Of a DNA stretch of 64,000 nt, positions 6,702 to 16,559 are shown one piece after another. Positions within the stretch are counted from its first letter, which is position 1. The number at the start of each line of letters is the position of its first letter. Location of the stretch: NCBI GenBank assembly GCA_022648165.1, contig JALCLX010000002.1, positions 124,001-188,000 of the forward strand. The letters run 5' to 3'. A program made the position numbers and the translations under genes. The notes under the pieces are model-generated. The model did not search any database, was not told the origin of the DNA, and saw only the letters and a program-made list of their open reading frames with translations. The stretch is from Ancrocorticia sp. GTDB lineage: Bacteria > Actinomycetota > Actinomycetes > Actinomycetales > Actinomycetaceae.

Positions 6702-9700
6702 AGCTACGTTATCTGGCGATGCGGGGAATCGGACCGTTTGGCGGTGAATGCACGATCGACTTCGATGCAGTGAGCGTCAATGGGCTATTCCTTTTAGAAG
6801 GTCCTACCGGATCGGGGAAATCCACGATCATCGATGCAATCACATGGGCCCTGTACGGCACTGTAGCGGGAGGATCCGAATCGACTGCCGATCGGATGCG
6901 GTCAAGCCATGCTGATCCTGAAGCCGAATCCTATGTGGATCTGTGGATCACGCTGAGTTCGGGAACCTATCGCGTACGTCGCACACCACAATGGCAGCGA
7001 GAGGGAAGAAAATCCGCCATCGCCGCCACCGCCAAACTCTGGAAACTGCCGGACGACGCAATCGAATCGGGATGCCTGGAGGCTGGCGAAGTTCTCTGCA
7101 CCAAGGTCGCTGATACTACTATCGAGATTGGCTCGCTAATCGGCCTCCAGGCGGACCAGTTCGTACAGACAATCGTGTTGCCACAGGGAAAATTCGCGCA
7201 ATTCCTCAAACTCTCCAGCGATGACCGCACCGACTTGTTGGAACGAATCTTCGATACCTCGCTCTACCGGCGATTCTCCGAGACCCTTCACGACCTCGCT
7301 TCTGATGCTCGCCGCAGCGTCGATGATTCCCGGTTGGCGCTCACCACTGCGCTTTCAACAGCCGCCACCATAGCCGAGCTTCCGCATGAGGTAATCCAGG
7401 TGATAGAGGATACGGCCCGGAACGCCACCTCTCCCAGTGACATCGCGCCTGTTATCAAGCAACTCACCGACGCCGTCACCACACACGGCCGTGAAAGCGA
7501 ACGCGCAGATGCTGAAGCGGAGCACCACGAAAAGCACAGGATCGCCGCACATGAGCACCTTGCCGCTGTCACGGCCCTGCACCACGCCATCGAACGGCGT
7601 GCGGAGCTCATCGCGCAACAAACTGAGCTCAACGCGCGCACGCACGCTATAGAAGAAGCCGAAAGGACTTTACGTAACCATGGCGCCGCCGCACGCATCC
7701 AGCCGTTCCTCACTGCTGCCGAGCATGCGGAACACGAGCTCACGCGCGCTGAACAATTCGCGCGCGAGGCAACCGGCATAGACCCACACGACATTTCCGA
7801 CACGGATGCCCGTGCAGCCCACGCGCGGGCAGACGAACTACTCCGAGAATCGGGCGCCATCAACGAGCTGGTGCAACGAGCTGCAGAGTTGGATATCGCA
7901 CAGGCCGCACAATGCGCTGACCAGGACGAACTGCAGCGCATTCGCAACGAGCTCGAGGCAGCAAAGGCCGCGATTGACGTGGCCTCGCGCAGCCATGAGG
8001 CCGTTCAGGAGCAACTGGCACTGGCAGAACAGGCGGCGTCGCGCATACAGCAGACACAATCGGCCAGGGATACCGCAGAAGCTCTGGTAACGCGAGTCGC
8101 CGAACGCGAGGATCTTCACAGCCGCATCGCCACTCTGGACGAATCTATCGCGCGCGCCATCGCCGATGCACAGCACGCAGAGGAACACCGGCACCGGGTC
8201 GCATCCTCATGGTTCGCCTCTGCCGCTGCACGCCTTGCCACAGAATTGCGCTCCGGACACGCGTGCCCCGTCTGCGGATCCACCATCCACCCCGCCCCCG
8301 CCCAGCCAGGTGAGAGCCTCACCACCCAAGAACAGGTCACCGCGGCAGAAGAAGCAGCTACCAGCGCACGCCGCCACCTCGACGAGCTCCAACGCACGCG
8401 GGCAGAACTGTCCGGGCGCGAATCTGCTCTGCTCGCAGAAACGAACTCCATAACAATGGAAGCAGCTAACGAACAACTCGCCGCAGCGGAAAAGACCTGC
8501 CAGGAGGCACAAGCTGCGACGCTCACTGTATCTGAACTGCGCGCCACGCTACAACGCCTTGACGATGAATCGCACAAGCGTATGCGAGCCATAGACAGCT
8601 TAACCACTTCGGAGACTCAACTTTGCGCAGCGCTAGATCATCGTTCGGCAACCATTTCCGAAGGGCAGGCCTACATCGCCCGCCGGCTTGGGAAGGCCAC
8701 CTCGGTGGAAGCACTTCAAGAATCGCACGCTGCAGCCCTAGCGGAGCAACAGGAGCGCGTCACTGCCATTGACTCACTCATCACTGCACAGCAGGCCGCG
8801 CAACGCGCCACAGCAGCACTGAGACACGCGCTTGGCGGCACTCCGTTCACTGCAGCACAGGAAGCGCACGATGCCCTTCTCCCCGAAACGCGTGCCGCTG
8901 AACTGCAGGCCAGCATCGCAGACCACCACACCGCCCTCCACGACGTCGCACGCGAACTAGCACAACCAGACATTGCGGCGCTCTCAGGTGACGAAATTGC
9001 CGATGTCACGGCAGCTCAGGAGGCAGAAGACGCAGCTCTCGCTGCTGCGCAGGCAGCGGCAACAGCGGCCATTCGCGCACGCCAGCGCGCCACGCAATCA
9101 CGGGCGGCGCTAGAACAGTGCCACAAGCGGCTCGGCGAATTCGCTGCCACCTATCAGCAAGCCGCTTCAGCCATTCGCCTCTCCGAACTCGTCAACGCCG
9201 GAGCCGCGTCCCTCACCCATATACCACTGACCACCTACGTGCTCCAAAAACGCTTCGAACGCGTAGTCGCACGCGCGAACGAACACCTTGAAAGGATTTC
9301 TCTTGGTCGCTATTCGCTGAAGCGAACTGATGAAAAGGAGAAGGGAAGCCGAAAAGCACGAACAGGGCTGGGCCTCGTCGTCGTCGATCATCTCGGAAAC
9401 AAATCAGGCGATACTGAACGTTCCACACGCACTCTCTCAGGTGGCGAAAGCTTCTATACCGCGCTCTCGCTAGCGCTGGGGCTCGCGGACGTCGTGCGAT
9501 CGGAAAACGGCGGAATAGCACTCGATACCCTCATCATCGATGAAGGTTTCGGGTCACTTGATGACACGACGCTCGATCAGGTTCTCAGCGTCCTCACCGG
9601 CCTGACGGTACACGGACGCACGGTCGCTATCGTCAGTCATGTCGAAGAACTCAAGAAGATGATCCCCGAACGCGTAATCGTCACGCCTCAAGCAGACGGT

Positions 9701-9745
9701 TCATCTGCGCTGTCCACCACCTCGCCAGGCAGGGCGCTCATCTGA
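6698..9745 (+). CDS. sbcC: Exonuclease subunit SbcC (Rad50-like SMC ATPase)
   Basis: The 1015-residue ATPase partner of SbcD has a P-loop GPTGSGKSTIIDAI near residue 36, a Q-loop region, then long Ala/Glu/Arg-rich coiled coils. They are broken by a zinc hook CPVC near residues 522-525. The coils return to a signature LSGGESF and Walker B LIIDEGFGSLD near the C-terminus. I start at the ATG at 6698, which overlaps the sbcD stop, because the protein then begins MKLRYLAMRGIGPF as in relatives. A frame opening upstream at 6623 adds 25 residues unlike the family. Its 3' end overlaps the convergent DUF6912 gene by 58 bases. Confidence 0.95.
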   Translation: MKLRYLAMRGIGPFGGECTIDFDAVSVNGLFLLEGPTGSGKSTIIDAITWALYGTVAGGSESTADRMRSSHADPEAESYVDLWITLSSGTYRVRRTPQWQREGRKSAIAATAKLWKLPDDAIESGCLEAGEVLCTKVADTTIEIGSLIGLQADQFVQTIVLPQGKFAQFLKLSSDDRTDLLERIFDTSLYRRFSETLHDLASDARRSVDDSRLALTTALSTAATIAELPHEVIQVIEDTARNATSPSDIAPVIKQLTDAVTTHGRESERADAEAEHHEKHRIAAHEHLAAVTALHHAIERRAELIAQQTELNARTHAIEEAERTLRNHGAAARIQPFLTAAEHAEHELTRAEQFAREATGIDPHDISDTDARAAHARADELLRESGAINELVQRAAELDIAQAAQCADQDELQRIRNELEAAKAAIDVASRSHEAVQEQLALAEQAASRIQQTQSARDTAEALVTRVAEREDLHSRIATLDESIARAIADAQHAEEHRHRVASSWFASAAARLATELRSGHACPVCGSTIHPAPAQPGESLTTQEQVTAAEEAATSARRHLDELQRTRAELSGRESALLAETNSITMEAANEQLAAAEKTCQEAQAATLTVSELRATLQRLDDESHKRMRAIDSLTTSETQLCAALDHRSATISEGQAYIARRLGKATSVEALQESHAAALAEQQERVTAIDSLITAQQAAQRATAALRHALGGTPFTAAQEAHDALLPETRAAELQASIADHHTALHDVARELAQPDIAALSGDEIADVTAAQEAEDAALAAAQAAATAAIRARQRATQSRAALEQCHKRLGEFAATYQQAASAIRLSELVNAGAASLTHIPLTTYVLQKRFERVVARANEHLERISLGRYSLKRTDEKEKGSRKARTGLGLVVVDHLGNKSGDTERSTRTLSGGESFYTALSLALGLADVVRSENGGIALDTLIIDEGFGSLDDTTLDQVLSVLTGLTVHGRTVAIVSHVEELKKMIPERVIVTPQADGSSALSTTSPGRALI

Positions 9746-10239
9746 GAAGCAGCGTCACGCAGTACGCGCGCCCCGGCCAAGGCAATTCCCAAATCGTGCC
9801 TCTCCGCAACGTCATACCACATCAAATCAGCATCAGTGGCGCGCTCGAATGCGGCATCATCCCCAGCGGCAGCCGCGGCAACATCAGCTTCCGCATCCGA
9901 ATCGTCCACATGCATGGACACCACAGCATCCCACGGCACCGCGTGAAGCGTCCGCATGGCGGTGGGCAATTCAGCGTGCGGTTCTGCGGCCACCTCGGCC
10001 GCCGGCACATCCGCAGCGATTACCAGGCGGCGGTACACTGGCGTACGCCCATCTGCAACGTACTGTGCGAGCAGCCGCAACGAATCATCAGCTGCAGCAT
10101 TCATTGCCACGGCATCCAAAACCTCAGGATCCTCGCCAGCGAACATCGCCGCAAGCGCCGGCGTCACCGTGTGCACTCGACGTGCCGAAAGGGAGGCTGC
10201 CACCAGATCCCGCGCAACCGCCGGAATGAAAATCCTCAT
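9688..10239 (-). CDS. DUF6912 family protein of unknown function
   Basis: The 183-residue protein starts MRIFIPAVARDLVAASLSAR and continues through VTPALAAMF, a YRRLVIAADVP strand and VPWDAVVSMHVDD. I recognise this pattern as the actinobacterial family annotated DUF6912, often found near secA. It is probably cytosolic: there is no signal peptide or membrane span, and the middle is acidic and Ala-rich (EADVAAAAAGDD). No enzyme motif is evident. I chose the ATG at 10239 because the longer frame to 10398 has an atypical composition and a promoter lies inside it. The C-terminus is read through the end of sbcC on the opposite strand. Confidence 0.75.
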   Translation of the reverse strand: MRIFIPAVARDLVAASLSARRVHTVTPALAAMFAGEDPEVLDAVAMNAAADDSLRLLAQYVADGRTPVYRRLVIAADVPAAEVAAEPHAELPTAMRTLHAVPWDAVVSMHVDDSDAEADVAAAAAGDDAAFERATDADLMWYDVAERHDLGIALAGARVLRDAASQMSALPGEVVDSADEPSA

Positions 10240-10269
10240 TCTGCCATGGTAACCGGACTTGCTGAACTG

Positions 10270-10298
10270 CGTATACAGTAACGCGCAGCGCGAGCCAA
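10270..10298 (-). promoter_or_regulatory. Sigma-70 type promoter for the DUF6912 gene
   Basis: On the minus strand TTGGCT (10298-10293), a 17-base spacer and TATACG (10275-10270) lie about 31 bases before the ATG at 10239. Confidence 0.5.
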
Positions 10299-10434
10299 CA
10301 GATCTGCAGGGTATACCCCGCAGAATCACAAGCGGTGCACAGCACAATATGGCTCTCAAGACGCTCTCACCCGTGCGTCTTTTCTCTACCCACGTCACTG
10401 CAACGGAAGCAGTGCAGCAACAGAAAGTTACCTT

Positions 10435-11028
10435 ATGTCCACGGCAGCCGATCTCACAAATCTTCGTGTTTCCCGCCTACCGCGTCCAGGTTTCAGCATC
10501 GTCCCCGCTACTTCCAGCGCGTTAGAAACCACCGAATCTCATACGTCGTCGAAGGGCGAAGCGTCCAGCCCCACGCAGCCTCCGCCCACCACTCACCCAT
10601 CGCACCCGTGGGATCGTCTGGCGTTCTCGTTTTCTCCCCCGCAACCGCCCTTATGGGCGCAAGAGGAAGATTCCCTCTCGCAGCCTCTGCCACCAGACGC
10701 TGGATCCCCTGAGGACGTCATCCGAGCGATCGTCATTCACGCAATCGAAGCCTTGCTCGGCCACCGCCCAGTTGGCCATCTGCGTCACTGGTTGAAAGCG
10801 GACGTCTACATGGCGCTCTATCGGCGGGTCGGACTCGCACACCGCATCGTTGGTACGGCTCCACGTACTCGCGCCCCTCGCGTCAAAAGCATCCGGTACA
10901 CGCAACCGCGCGCCCGTGCCGTTGAAGCCGCTGTGGTCATTCACGATGGTACGCGCATCCGCGCAGCGGCGGTTCGGCTCGAATTTCACCGCAAGCGGTG
11001 GATTGCCGTGGCACTGGAGATCGGTTAG
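10435..11028 (+). CDS. Rv3235 family protein
   Basis: The 197 residues fall in two parts. The first half or so is low-complexity, rich in Pro, Ser and Thr and probably disordered. The remaining C-terminal domain is compact: VIRAIVIHAIEALLGHRPVG HLRHWL ... RVKSIRYTQP ... EAAVVIHDGTRIRAAAVRLE and a final RWIAVALEIG strand. That domain matches the actinobacterial Rv3235 family, whose genes lie beside secA as here (convergent, 52 bases apart). Function is unknown. No membrane span or catalytic motif is seen. The start is the first ATG; the ribosome-binding site is poor. Confidence 0.75.
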   Translation: MSTAADLTNLRVSRLPRPGFSIVPATSSALETTESHTSSKGEASSPTQPPPTTHPSHPWDRLAFSFSPPQPPLWAQEEDSLSQPLPPDAGSPEDVIRAIVIHAIEALLGHRPVGHLRHWLKADVYMALYRRVGLAHRIVGTAPRTRAPRVKSIRYTQPRARAVEAAVVIHDGTRIRAAAVRLEFHRKRWIAVALEIG

Positions 11029-11080
11029 CAGGTTGCTGAGCACGCCCGCACCGCACTGATGCGAGCGCCCACCCCGTGCC

Positions 11081-13888
11081 TTACCGGTGCTTCTTCCGGG
11101 CCGCCGCCCTACGTTGAGCTCGGTTCATGCCTTGTGCGGCAGGCTGGCGCACCGCTTTGCCCGCAGCATTCGTCACCTGCTGGTCACCGGTTCCGTCCTT
11201 CGCTGCCGACGAATACGACATCGGGGCTGTTCGTTTGGGAGCTTGCAGGCCCAACACGGTCTCCGCGTCAACGCGCACACGCGGCGCGCTCTGCCTGCTG
11301 GAGCCGGCGGAAAAAACCCGCTGTGCGTTCTCCTGCGCAGCCAACTGCGCGGCTTCCTCCGACGCCGTTGCCGCCTCGCGTGCCGCCCGTTCGCTGGGAA
11401 GTTCGAAATTGAACAGATAGCGGACAGTCTCCTCTTTGATCCCATCGTTCATCGCCTGGAACATCTGGAAGCCCTCGGCTTTGTACTCCACCAGAGGATC
11501 GCGCTGCGCCATCGCACGCAGCCCGATGCCCTCCTTGAGGTAGTCCATTTCGTACAGATGCTCCCGCCACTTGCGATCGAGGACGTTCAGCAGCACTTGC
11601 CGTTCCAGCTCGCGCATTGCGGCTTCGCCGACTTCTTCCTCGCGTTCCTCATAGTGAGCGTGAATGTCCGTTTTCAGCTCGCTCAACAATTCCTCACGGT
11701 CCAGGCGCGCAATACCGCCCACCTCAGCGACGAGTTCGTCAGGCTCAAATCCCGGCCGATAGAACGATCGCAGATCGGTCCACAGAGCATCTAGGTCCCA
11801 ATCATCAGCAGCGTCTGCTTGCGTGTGGGCGTCGACGACGTCGTCGATCACAAAATCGAGGAAACCACGAATCATGGTCTCCAGGTCTTCACCTTCCAGT
11901 ATGCGCCGACGTTCGGCATACACCACGTTACGTTGTTCGTTCATAACGTCGTCGTACTTCAGAACATTCTTACGGATCTCCGCGTTACGTGCCTCGATGG
12001 CAGTTTGTGCGCGTTCGATGGACTTCGCCACCATCTTAAATTCGAGCGGCTGGTCCTCAGGAAAACGCGAAGGATCAAGCGCGCGCGAAACCATGCCCGT
12101 GGCGAATAACCGCATCAAGTCGTCTTCCAGTGAAAGATAGAAACGGGATTCTCCCGGATCACCCTGACGGCCAGAACGCCCTCGCAGCTGATTGTCGATG
12201 CGTCGAGATTCGTGGCGTTCCGAGCCCAACACATAAAGACCGCCGAGCTCCACAACCTCATCGTGTTCCGCAGCGACATCGTCCTGCGCTTGCTTGAGCG
12301 CTGCAGGCCACGCAGCCTCGTATTCCTCCGGTGTTGCTTCCGGATCCAGGCCATTCTTTTTGAGAGCGTCCACCGCCCGATGCTCAGGATTCCCACCCAG
12401 CATGATGTCCGTACCACGTCCGGCCATGTTAGTCGCCACAGTGATGGCGCCCTTACGCCCAGCTTCGGCGACGACGGCGGCCTCACGCTCATGTTGCTTG
12501 GCGTTCAAAACGTTGTGTGGTATGTGCGCCTGCCGCAGCAAAGCAGACAGCTCCTCGGACTTCTCCACCGATGTGGTACCAACCAAGACAGGCTGGCCCT
12601 TCTCGTAGCGCTCGCTAATGTCCTGAACTATAGCGCGCAGCTTTCCCGCACGAGTGGGATACACGAGGTCCACATTATCTACGCGAATCATGGGCTTGTT
12701 CGTAGGAATCGGCACCACGCCCAAATCGTATGTAGAGGCGAATTCCTCCGCCTCCGTTTCTGCCGTGCCCGTCATGCCCGAAAGCTTCTTGTACAAACGG
12801 AAGTAATTCTGCAGAGTGATCGTGGCCAGAGTTTGGTTCTCCGCCTTGATCTCCACACCTTCCTTCGCTTCGATCGCCTGGTGCATTCCTTCGTTGTAGC
12901 GCCGTCCTGGCAACACGCGGCCCGTGTGCTCGTCGACGATCAGCACTTCGCCATTCTGAACGATGTAGTCCTTATCGCGTTCGAATAGTTCCTTCGCCTT
13001 TATCGCATTATTGAGATAACCGATCAACGGTGTATTCAGCGATTCGTACAGGTTATCAATACCGAGCAAGTCTTCAACCCGGTCAATGCCCGGTTCGAGT
13101 ACCCCCACCGTCCGTTTCTTTTCATCGACTTCATAATCGATGTCGCGTTTCATTTGAGTGGCGATCCGAGCGAACTCCCGATACCACTTGTTGGCATCAC
13201 CCTCAGCTGGCCCCGAAATGATCAGCGGTGTGCGCGCCTCGTCAATCAGAATCGAATCCACCTCGTCAACGATGACGAAGTTGTGGCCGCGTTGCACCAA
13301 ATCGTTGGTGGTCCACGCCATGTTGTCCCGCAGATAATCAAAACCGAACTCGTTGTTGGTGCCATACGTAATGTCCGCCGCGTATTCTTTGCGGCGCTGT
13401 TCGGGAGTCTGGCCAGTAAGAATGCACCCTGTGGTCAATCCTAAGAAACGATGGATGCGCCCCATGAGCTCAGATTGGTAGGACGCCAGATAATCGTTGA
13501 CCGTGACCACGTGGACACCTTCGCCCGTCAACGCATTGAGGTACGAAGGTAACGTGGCAACCAGCGTTTTGCCCTCGCCGGTTTTCATCTCTGCAATATT
13601 GCCCATGTGCAACGCGGCTCCGCCCATGATCTGGACATCGTAGGGCCGTTGCCCGATAGTCCGCTTCGCCGCTTCACGCACCACGGCGAATGCCTCTGGG
13701 AGCAGATCGTCTAAACTCTCGCCATCAGCAAGCCGTGCTTTAAACGCTGGAGTCTGATCGCGCAACTCCTGATCAGTCAACGCAGCAACGTCATCTTCGA
13801 GAAGATTCACTTGCTTTGCGATACCTTGCAATTTCTTGAGGGTCCGGCCCTCTCCAGCGCGGAGAATCCGATTCAGAATATTGGGCAC
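11081..13888 (-). CDS. secA: Preprotein translocase ATPase SecA
   Basis: SecA is the motor that drives preproteins through SecYEG at the inner membrane. The 935 residues contain the DEAD-type motor with Walker A MKTGEGKT (about 101-108) and [18 protein letters not shown]. The preprotein cross-linking domain, NBD2 ([20 protein letters not shown]) and the helical scaffold and wing domains follow. The C-terminal linker is Gln/Ala-rich and ends [15 protein letters not shown], with no C-x-C zinc domain, as is common for actinobacterial SecA1. The start is GTG at 13888, 6 bases after a strong AAGGAG. Confidence 0.97.
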   Translation of the reverse strand: MPNILNRILRAGEGRTLKKLQGIAKQVNLLEDDVAALTDQELRDQTPAFKARLADGESLDDLLPEAFAVVREAAKRTIGQRPYDVQIMGGAALHMGNIAEMKTGEGKTLVATLPSYLNALTGEGVHVVTVNDYLASYQSELMGRIHRFLGLTTGCILTGQTPEQRRKEYAADITYGTNNEFGFDYLRDNMAWTTNDLVQRGHNFVIVDEVDSILIDEARTPLIISGPAEGDANKWYREFARIATQMKRDIDYEVDEKKRTVGVLEPGIDRVEDLLGIDNLYESLNTPLIGYLNNAIKAKELFERDKDYIVQNGEVLIVDEHTGRVLPGRRYNEGMHQAIEAKEGVEIKAENQTLATITLQNYFRLYKKLSGMTGTAETEAEEFASTYDLGVVPIPTNKPMIRVDNVDLVYPTRAGKLRAIVQDISERYEKGQPVLVGTTSVEKSEELSALLRQAHIPHNVLNAKQHEREAAVVAEAGRKGAITVATNMAGRGTDIMLGGNPEHRAVDALKKNGLDPEATPEEYEAAWPAALKQAQDDVAAEHDEVVELGGLYVLGSERHESRRIDNQLRGRSGRQGDPGESRFYLSLEDDLMRLFATGMVSRALDPSRFPEDQPLEFKMVAKSIERAQTAIEARNAEIRKNVLKYDDVMNEQRNVVYAERRRILEGEDLETMIRGFLDFVIDDVVDAHTQADAADDWDLDALWTDLRSFYRPGFEPDELVAEVGGIARLDREELLSELKTDIHAHYEEREEEVGEAAMRELERQVLLNVLDRKWREHLYEMDYLKEGIGLRAMAQRDPLVEYKAEGFQMFQAMNDGIKEETVRYLFNFELPSERAAREAATASEEAAQLAAQENAQRVFSAGSSRQSAPRVRVDAETVLGLQAPKRTAPMSYSSAAKDGTGDQQVTNAAGKAVRQPAAQGMNRAQRRAAARKKHR

Positions 13889-13940
13889 TCATCACTCCTT
13901 GTTCGGTGCGCAGCCTCCCGCGCACAAGCACACTTCCCTT

Positions 13941-13968
13941 ATTCTATGCGAGGAAACTGAAGCGCCAA
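13941..13968 (-). promoter_or_regulatory. Candidate secA promoter
   Basis: On the minus strand TTGGCG (13968-13963), a 16-base spacer and TAGAAT (13946-13941) lie 53 bases before the secA GTG. Confidence 0.5.
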
Positions 13969-13977
13969 GCCCGCAAA

Positions 13978-14976
13978 CTACGCTGCTCGATGAACTGCCG
14001 CCTGCGCATAGGCAATGAGCGCAGTTTTCACATCTCCCTCTGGTACCACATCGAGATACGCAATGCCCCGTTCCATCCAGTCATTCGCCATTGCCCGCGT
14101 CGCCTCGATAACCGGGTGCTGCCGGAGCATTGTCACCACCTCCGCCAACGCTGCATCTGACGAAAGATCGGCCTTATCAAGCTTCTCAAGAATGCGGTGG
14201 CCCGCAGGATCTAGCGTCCCCTCAGCCTTCCATTGGCGCAATAGCAGCGTGGGCATCGTATCAACGCCCTCACGCAAGTCTGTTCCGGGCGTCTTGCCGG
14301 TTGTCTCGCCGTCCGACACGATGTCGATGACGTCGTCGGATAGCTGAAAAGCAACTCCCACTTTCTCTCCGAATTGCGCCAGCACTTCCGCTAGCTCTTC
14401 GCTTTCTCCCGCAGAAATGACGCCATAGCGTGCGGACGCCGCGATCAGGGAGCCCGTCTTGTCCGCCAGAACCTGCACGTAGTGGTCTATCGGTGAAACG
14501 CCGGGCGGCACGCCCATCGTTTCATTGAGCTGGCCTGTGCATAGACGTTCGAAGGTCGTCGCATGGAGCGCAACCGCTCGCGGTCCCAAACCGGCAACTA
14601 TCCGCGATGCCCGCGCAAACAACACGTCTCCCGATAAAATGGCAACCGAGTTACCGAACACGTGTTGTGCGGACGGAACCCCGCGCCTTACAGGCGCATC
14701 GTCCATGACATCATCGTGGTAGAGCGACGCCAAGTGGGTGAGCTCCACTGCAACAGCTGAGTCGATAACCTCCGGGGCATCGGGATGCGGCCCAAGCTCG
14801 GCCGTCAACAGCACCAAAGCCGGCCGCAACCGCTTCCCACCCGCTGCTGCGAGGTGCGACGTCGCGCGGTCCAAACGGGCGTCGCCAACCCGCACCTCGC
14901 GTTCGAGGTGTTCTTCGACGATCTCCATCCGCGCCGTGAGCCTATCTGCGAGCGGACCCTCAAACGAGATACTCAC
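13978..14976 (-). CDS. Long-chain polyprenyl diphosphate synthase (menaquinone tail)
   Basis: This 332-residue trans-isoprenyl diphosphate synthase has the first Asp-rich motif in ASLYHDDVMDDAPVRRG and the second in QLSDDVIDIV. A GGKRLRPALVLL diphosphate-binding segment precedes them. The residues just before the first motif are small (Ala at -5, Ser at -4), which in this family leaves room for a long product. Chain length cannot be fixed from sequence. The GTG at 14976 overlaps the nuoN stop by 4 bases, so it is the last gene of the nuo operon. Supplying the menaquinone side chain is the obvious role. Confidence 0.88.
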   Translation of the reverse strand: MSISFEGPLADRLTARMEIVEEHLEREVRVGDARLDRATSHLAAAGGKRLRPALVLLTAELGPHPDAPEVIDSAVAVELTHLASLYHDDVMDDAPVRRGVPSAQHVFGNSVAILSGDVLFARASRIVAGLGPRAVALHATTFERLCTGQLNETMGVPPGVSPIDHYVQVLADKTGSLIAASARYGVISAGESEELAEVLAQFGEKVGVAFQLSDDVIDIVSDGETTGKTPGTDLREGVDTMPTLLLRQWKAEGTLDPAGHRILEKLDKADLSSDAALAEVVTMLRQHPVIEATRAMANDWMERGIAYLDVVPEGDVKTALIAYAQAAVHRAA

Positions 14977-16559
14977 AGCATGAACACCGAGGCGCTCGAA
15001 AGGAAGCTCAGAATAGGCTGCGGGAACACACCCAGGAGGATCGTCAACACGGCGCATACTACGATCGCCACGATCGAGAATCCTTCGGACGCTACCACCG
15101 CCGTCGTATCCCCTTCAGGCTCGCGGAAGAACATCAGCTGGATCACGCGGAAATAGAAGAAAGCCGTTGCAGCAGAAGCGAGCACCGCCAGTACGACTAG
15201 TACCGTGCTGCCACCGCCTACGCCTGCGCTAAACACTTCGAACTTCCCCATGAAACCTGCAGTCAAAGGGATACCAGCAAACGACAGAAGGAAGATGGCC
15301 ATCGACGTCGCAAGTAATGGGTTCGTCTTACCCAGCCCCTGCCACTTAGAAATAGCAGTTGCCTCGCCCAGAATCGAACCGTCTTCTCCCTTTTCACGCA
15401 CGAGCGTCACAATACCGAATGCGCCGATAGTTGCCAGGCCATAGGCCAGCAGGTAGAACGCCGCCGCAGATATAGCATCCGAGGAAAAGGCCGTCACACC
15501 GATCAGGATGAAACCCGCGTGGGCGATGGAGGAATAGGCCAGCATGCGCTTGATGTCCTTTTGGATCAAGCCCATGACGGTGCCCACCAGCATCGTCAGG
15601 ATAATGATGGTCCACAGCACCGGCGTGAGCTCCCACTGTACGCCGTGCCCAATCGCGTAGAGGAAGCGCAGCATCGCAGCAAATGCTGCAATCTTTGTTC
15701 CAGCCGCCATAAAGCCGGTAATCGGAGTAGGAGCGCCTTGGTATACGTCCGGCGTCCACGCGTGGAACGGAACTGCACCCACCTTGAACAGCAAGCCGGT
15801 CAACATCAATGTGACGCCCGCAATCAATAGCCAATCCGTGCCGGAGCTAGACAGCATCTTGGTCACGATCGACTTGAAGTCAAGCGCACCTGAATAGCCA
15901 TACAGAAGTGCGGCTCCCATCAAGAAGAACGCGGAAGAGAAGGACCCCAGCAGGAAATACTTCAACGCCGCTTCCTGCGAGAGCGCGCGGCGCCGCCGCG
16001 CCGTGGCGGTCAGCACGTAAAGGGGCAACGAAAGCGCCTCAAGCGCAATAAACAACGTCAGCAGATCGTTTGCCACTGTAAACGCCAACATACCGCCCAC
16101 AGCAAAAAGCGTCAGCGGGAATACTTCCGTCTGTTCGTATCCTGCCTCGGTCGCTTCACGTTCCTCCAACGATCCCGGTTGAGTTGCAGCCGATGCAGCG
16201 AAGGCACCCTCTCGCGTCTCGGTGCGATCAGCGATCACCATCAAGCCGAACAAGGCACACACCAAAATCACCATTTGGAATGCGAGCGCAGGAGCATCCT
16301 CTACAAGGAGTCCAATCCCAGTAGTGGATTTGCCGTTGACACCCTGCGCGATCGAGCTCGGGCCCAGATCCGATACCACCGTCCAGCGCCAAATCACAGC
16401 CACCAGCGCACTCGCGATCGCAAGAGTGCCAAGAGTAATTTGAACCGCGCGGCGCGCCTGCCGCGGGACGAAAGCCTCCATGAGAACGCCAAGTACCGCG
16501 GCACCGAAAATGATGAGTAGTGGTGTCAGTGCGGCCCAATCGATAACGGGCGAAATCAC
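14973..16559 (-). CDS. nuoN: NADH-quinone oxidoreductase subunit N
   Basis: One of three antiporter-like proton-pumping subunits of the complex I membrane arm. The 528-residue protein has about 14 hydrophobic spans and the Mrp/NuoN hallmarks: ALLYGYSGALDF, KVGAVPFHAWTPDVYQGAP with its conserved Lys and His, KRMLAYSSIAHAGF and AGIPLTAGFMGKFEVF. A charged cytoplasmic loop (RTETREGAFAASAATQPGSL) sits between early helices, as in some actinobacterial NuoN. The ATG overlaps the nuoM stop by 4 bases. Confidence 0.96.
   Translation of the reverse strand: MISPVIDWAALTPLLIIFGAAVLGVLMEAFVPRQARRAVQITLGTLAIASALVAVIWRWTVVSDLGPSSIAQGVNGKSTTGIGLLVEDAPALAFQMVILVCALFGLMVIADRTETREGAFAASAATQPGSLEEREATEAGYEQTEVFPLTLFAVGGMLAFTVANDLLTLFIALEALSLPLYVLTATARRRRALSQEAALKYFLLGSFSSAFFLMGAALLYGYSGALDFKSIVTKMLSSSGTDWLLIAGVTLMLTGLLFKVGAVPFHAWTPDVYQGAPTPITGFMAAGTKIAAFAAMLRFLYAIGHGVQWELTPVLWTIIILTMLVGTVMGLIQKDIKRMLAYSSIAHAGFILIGVTAFSSDAISAAAFYLLAYGLATIGAFGIVTLVREKGEDGSILGEATAISKWQGLGKTNPLLATSMAIFLLSFAGIPLTAGFMGKFEVFSAGVGGGSTVLVVLAVLASAATAFFYFRVIQLMFFREPEGDTTAVVASEGFSIVAIVVCAVLTILLGVFPQPILSFLSSASVFML

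Noticed and set aside
10309-10318. Perfect palindrome GGGTATACCC
   Set aside because: It is a short isolated palindrome with no second copy or clear relation to the promoter of either flanking gene.
12212-12988. 258-codon open frame on the plus strand inside secA
   Set aside because: It is antisense to a certain gene and has biased composition (His/Arg/Leu).
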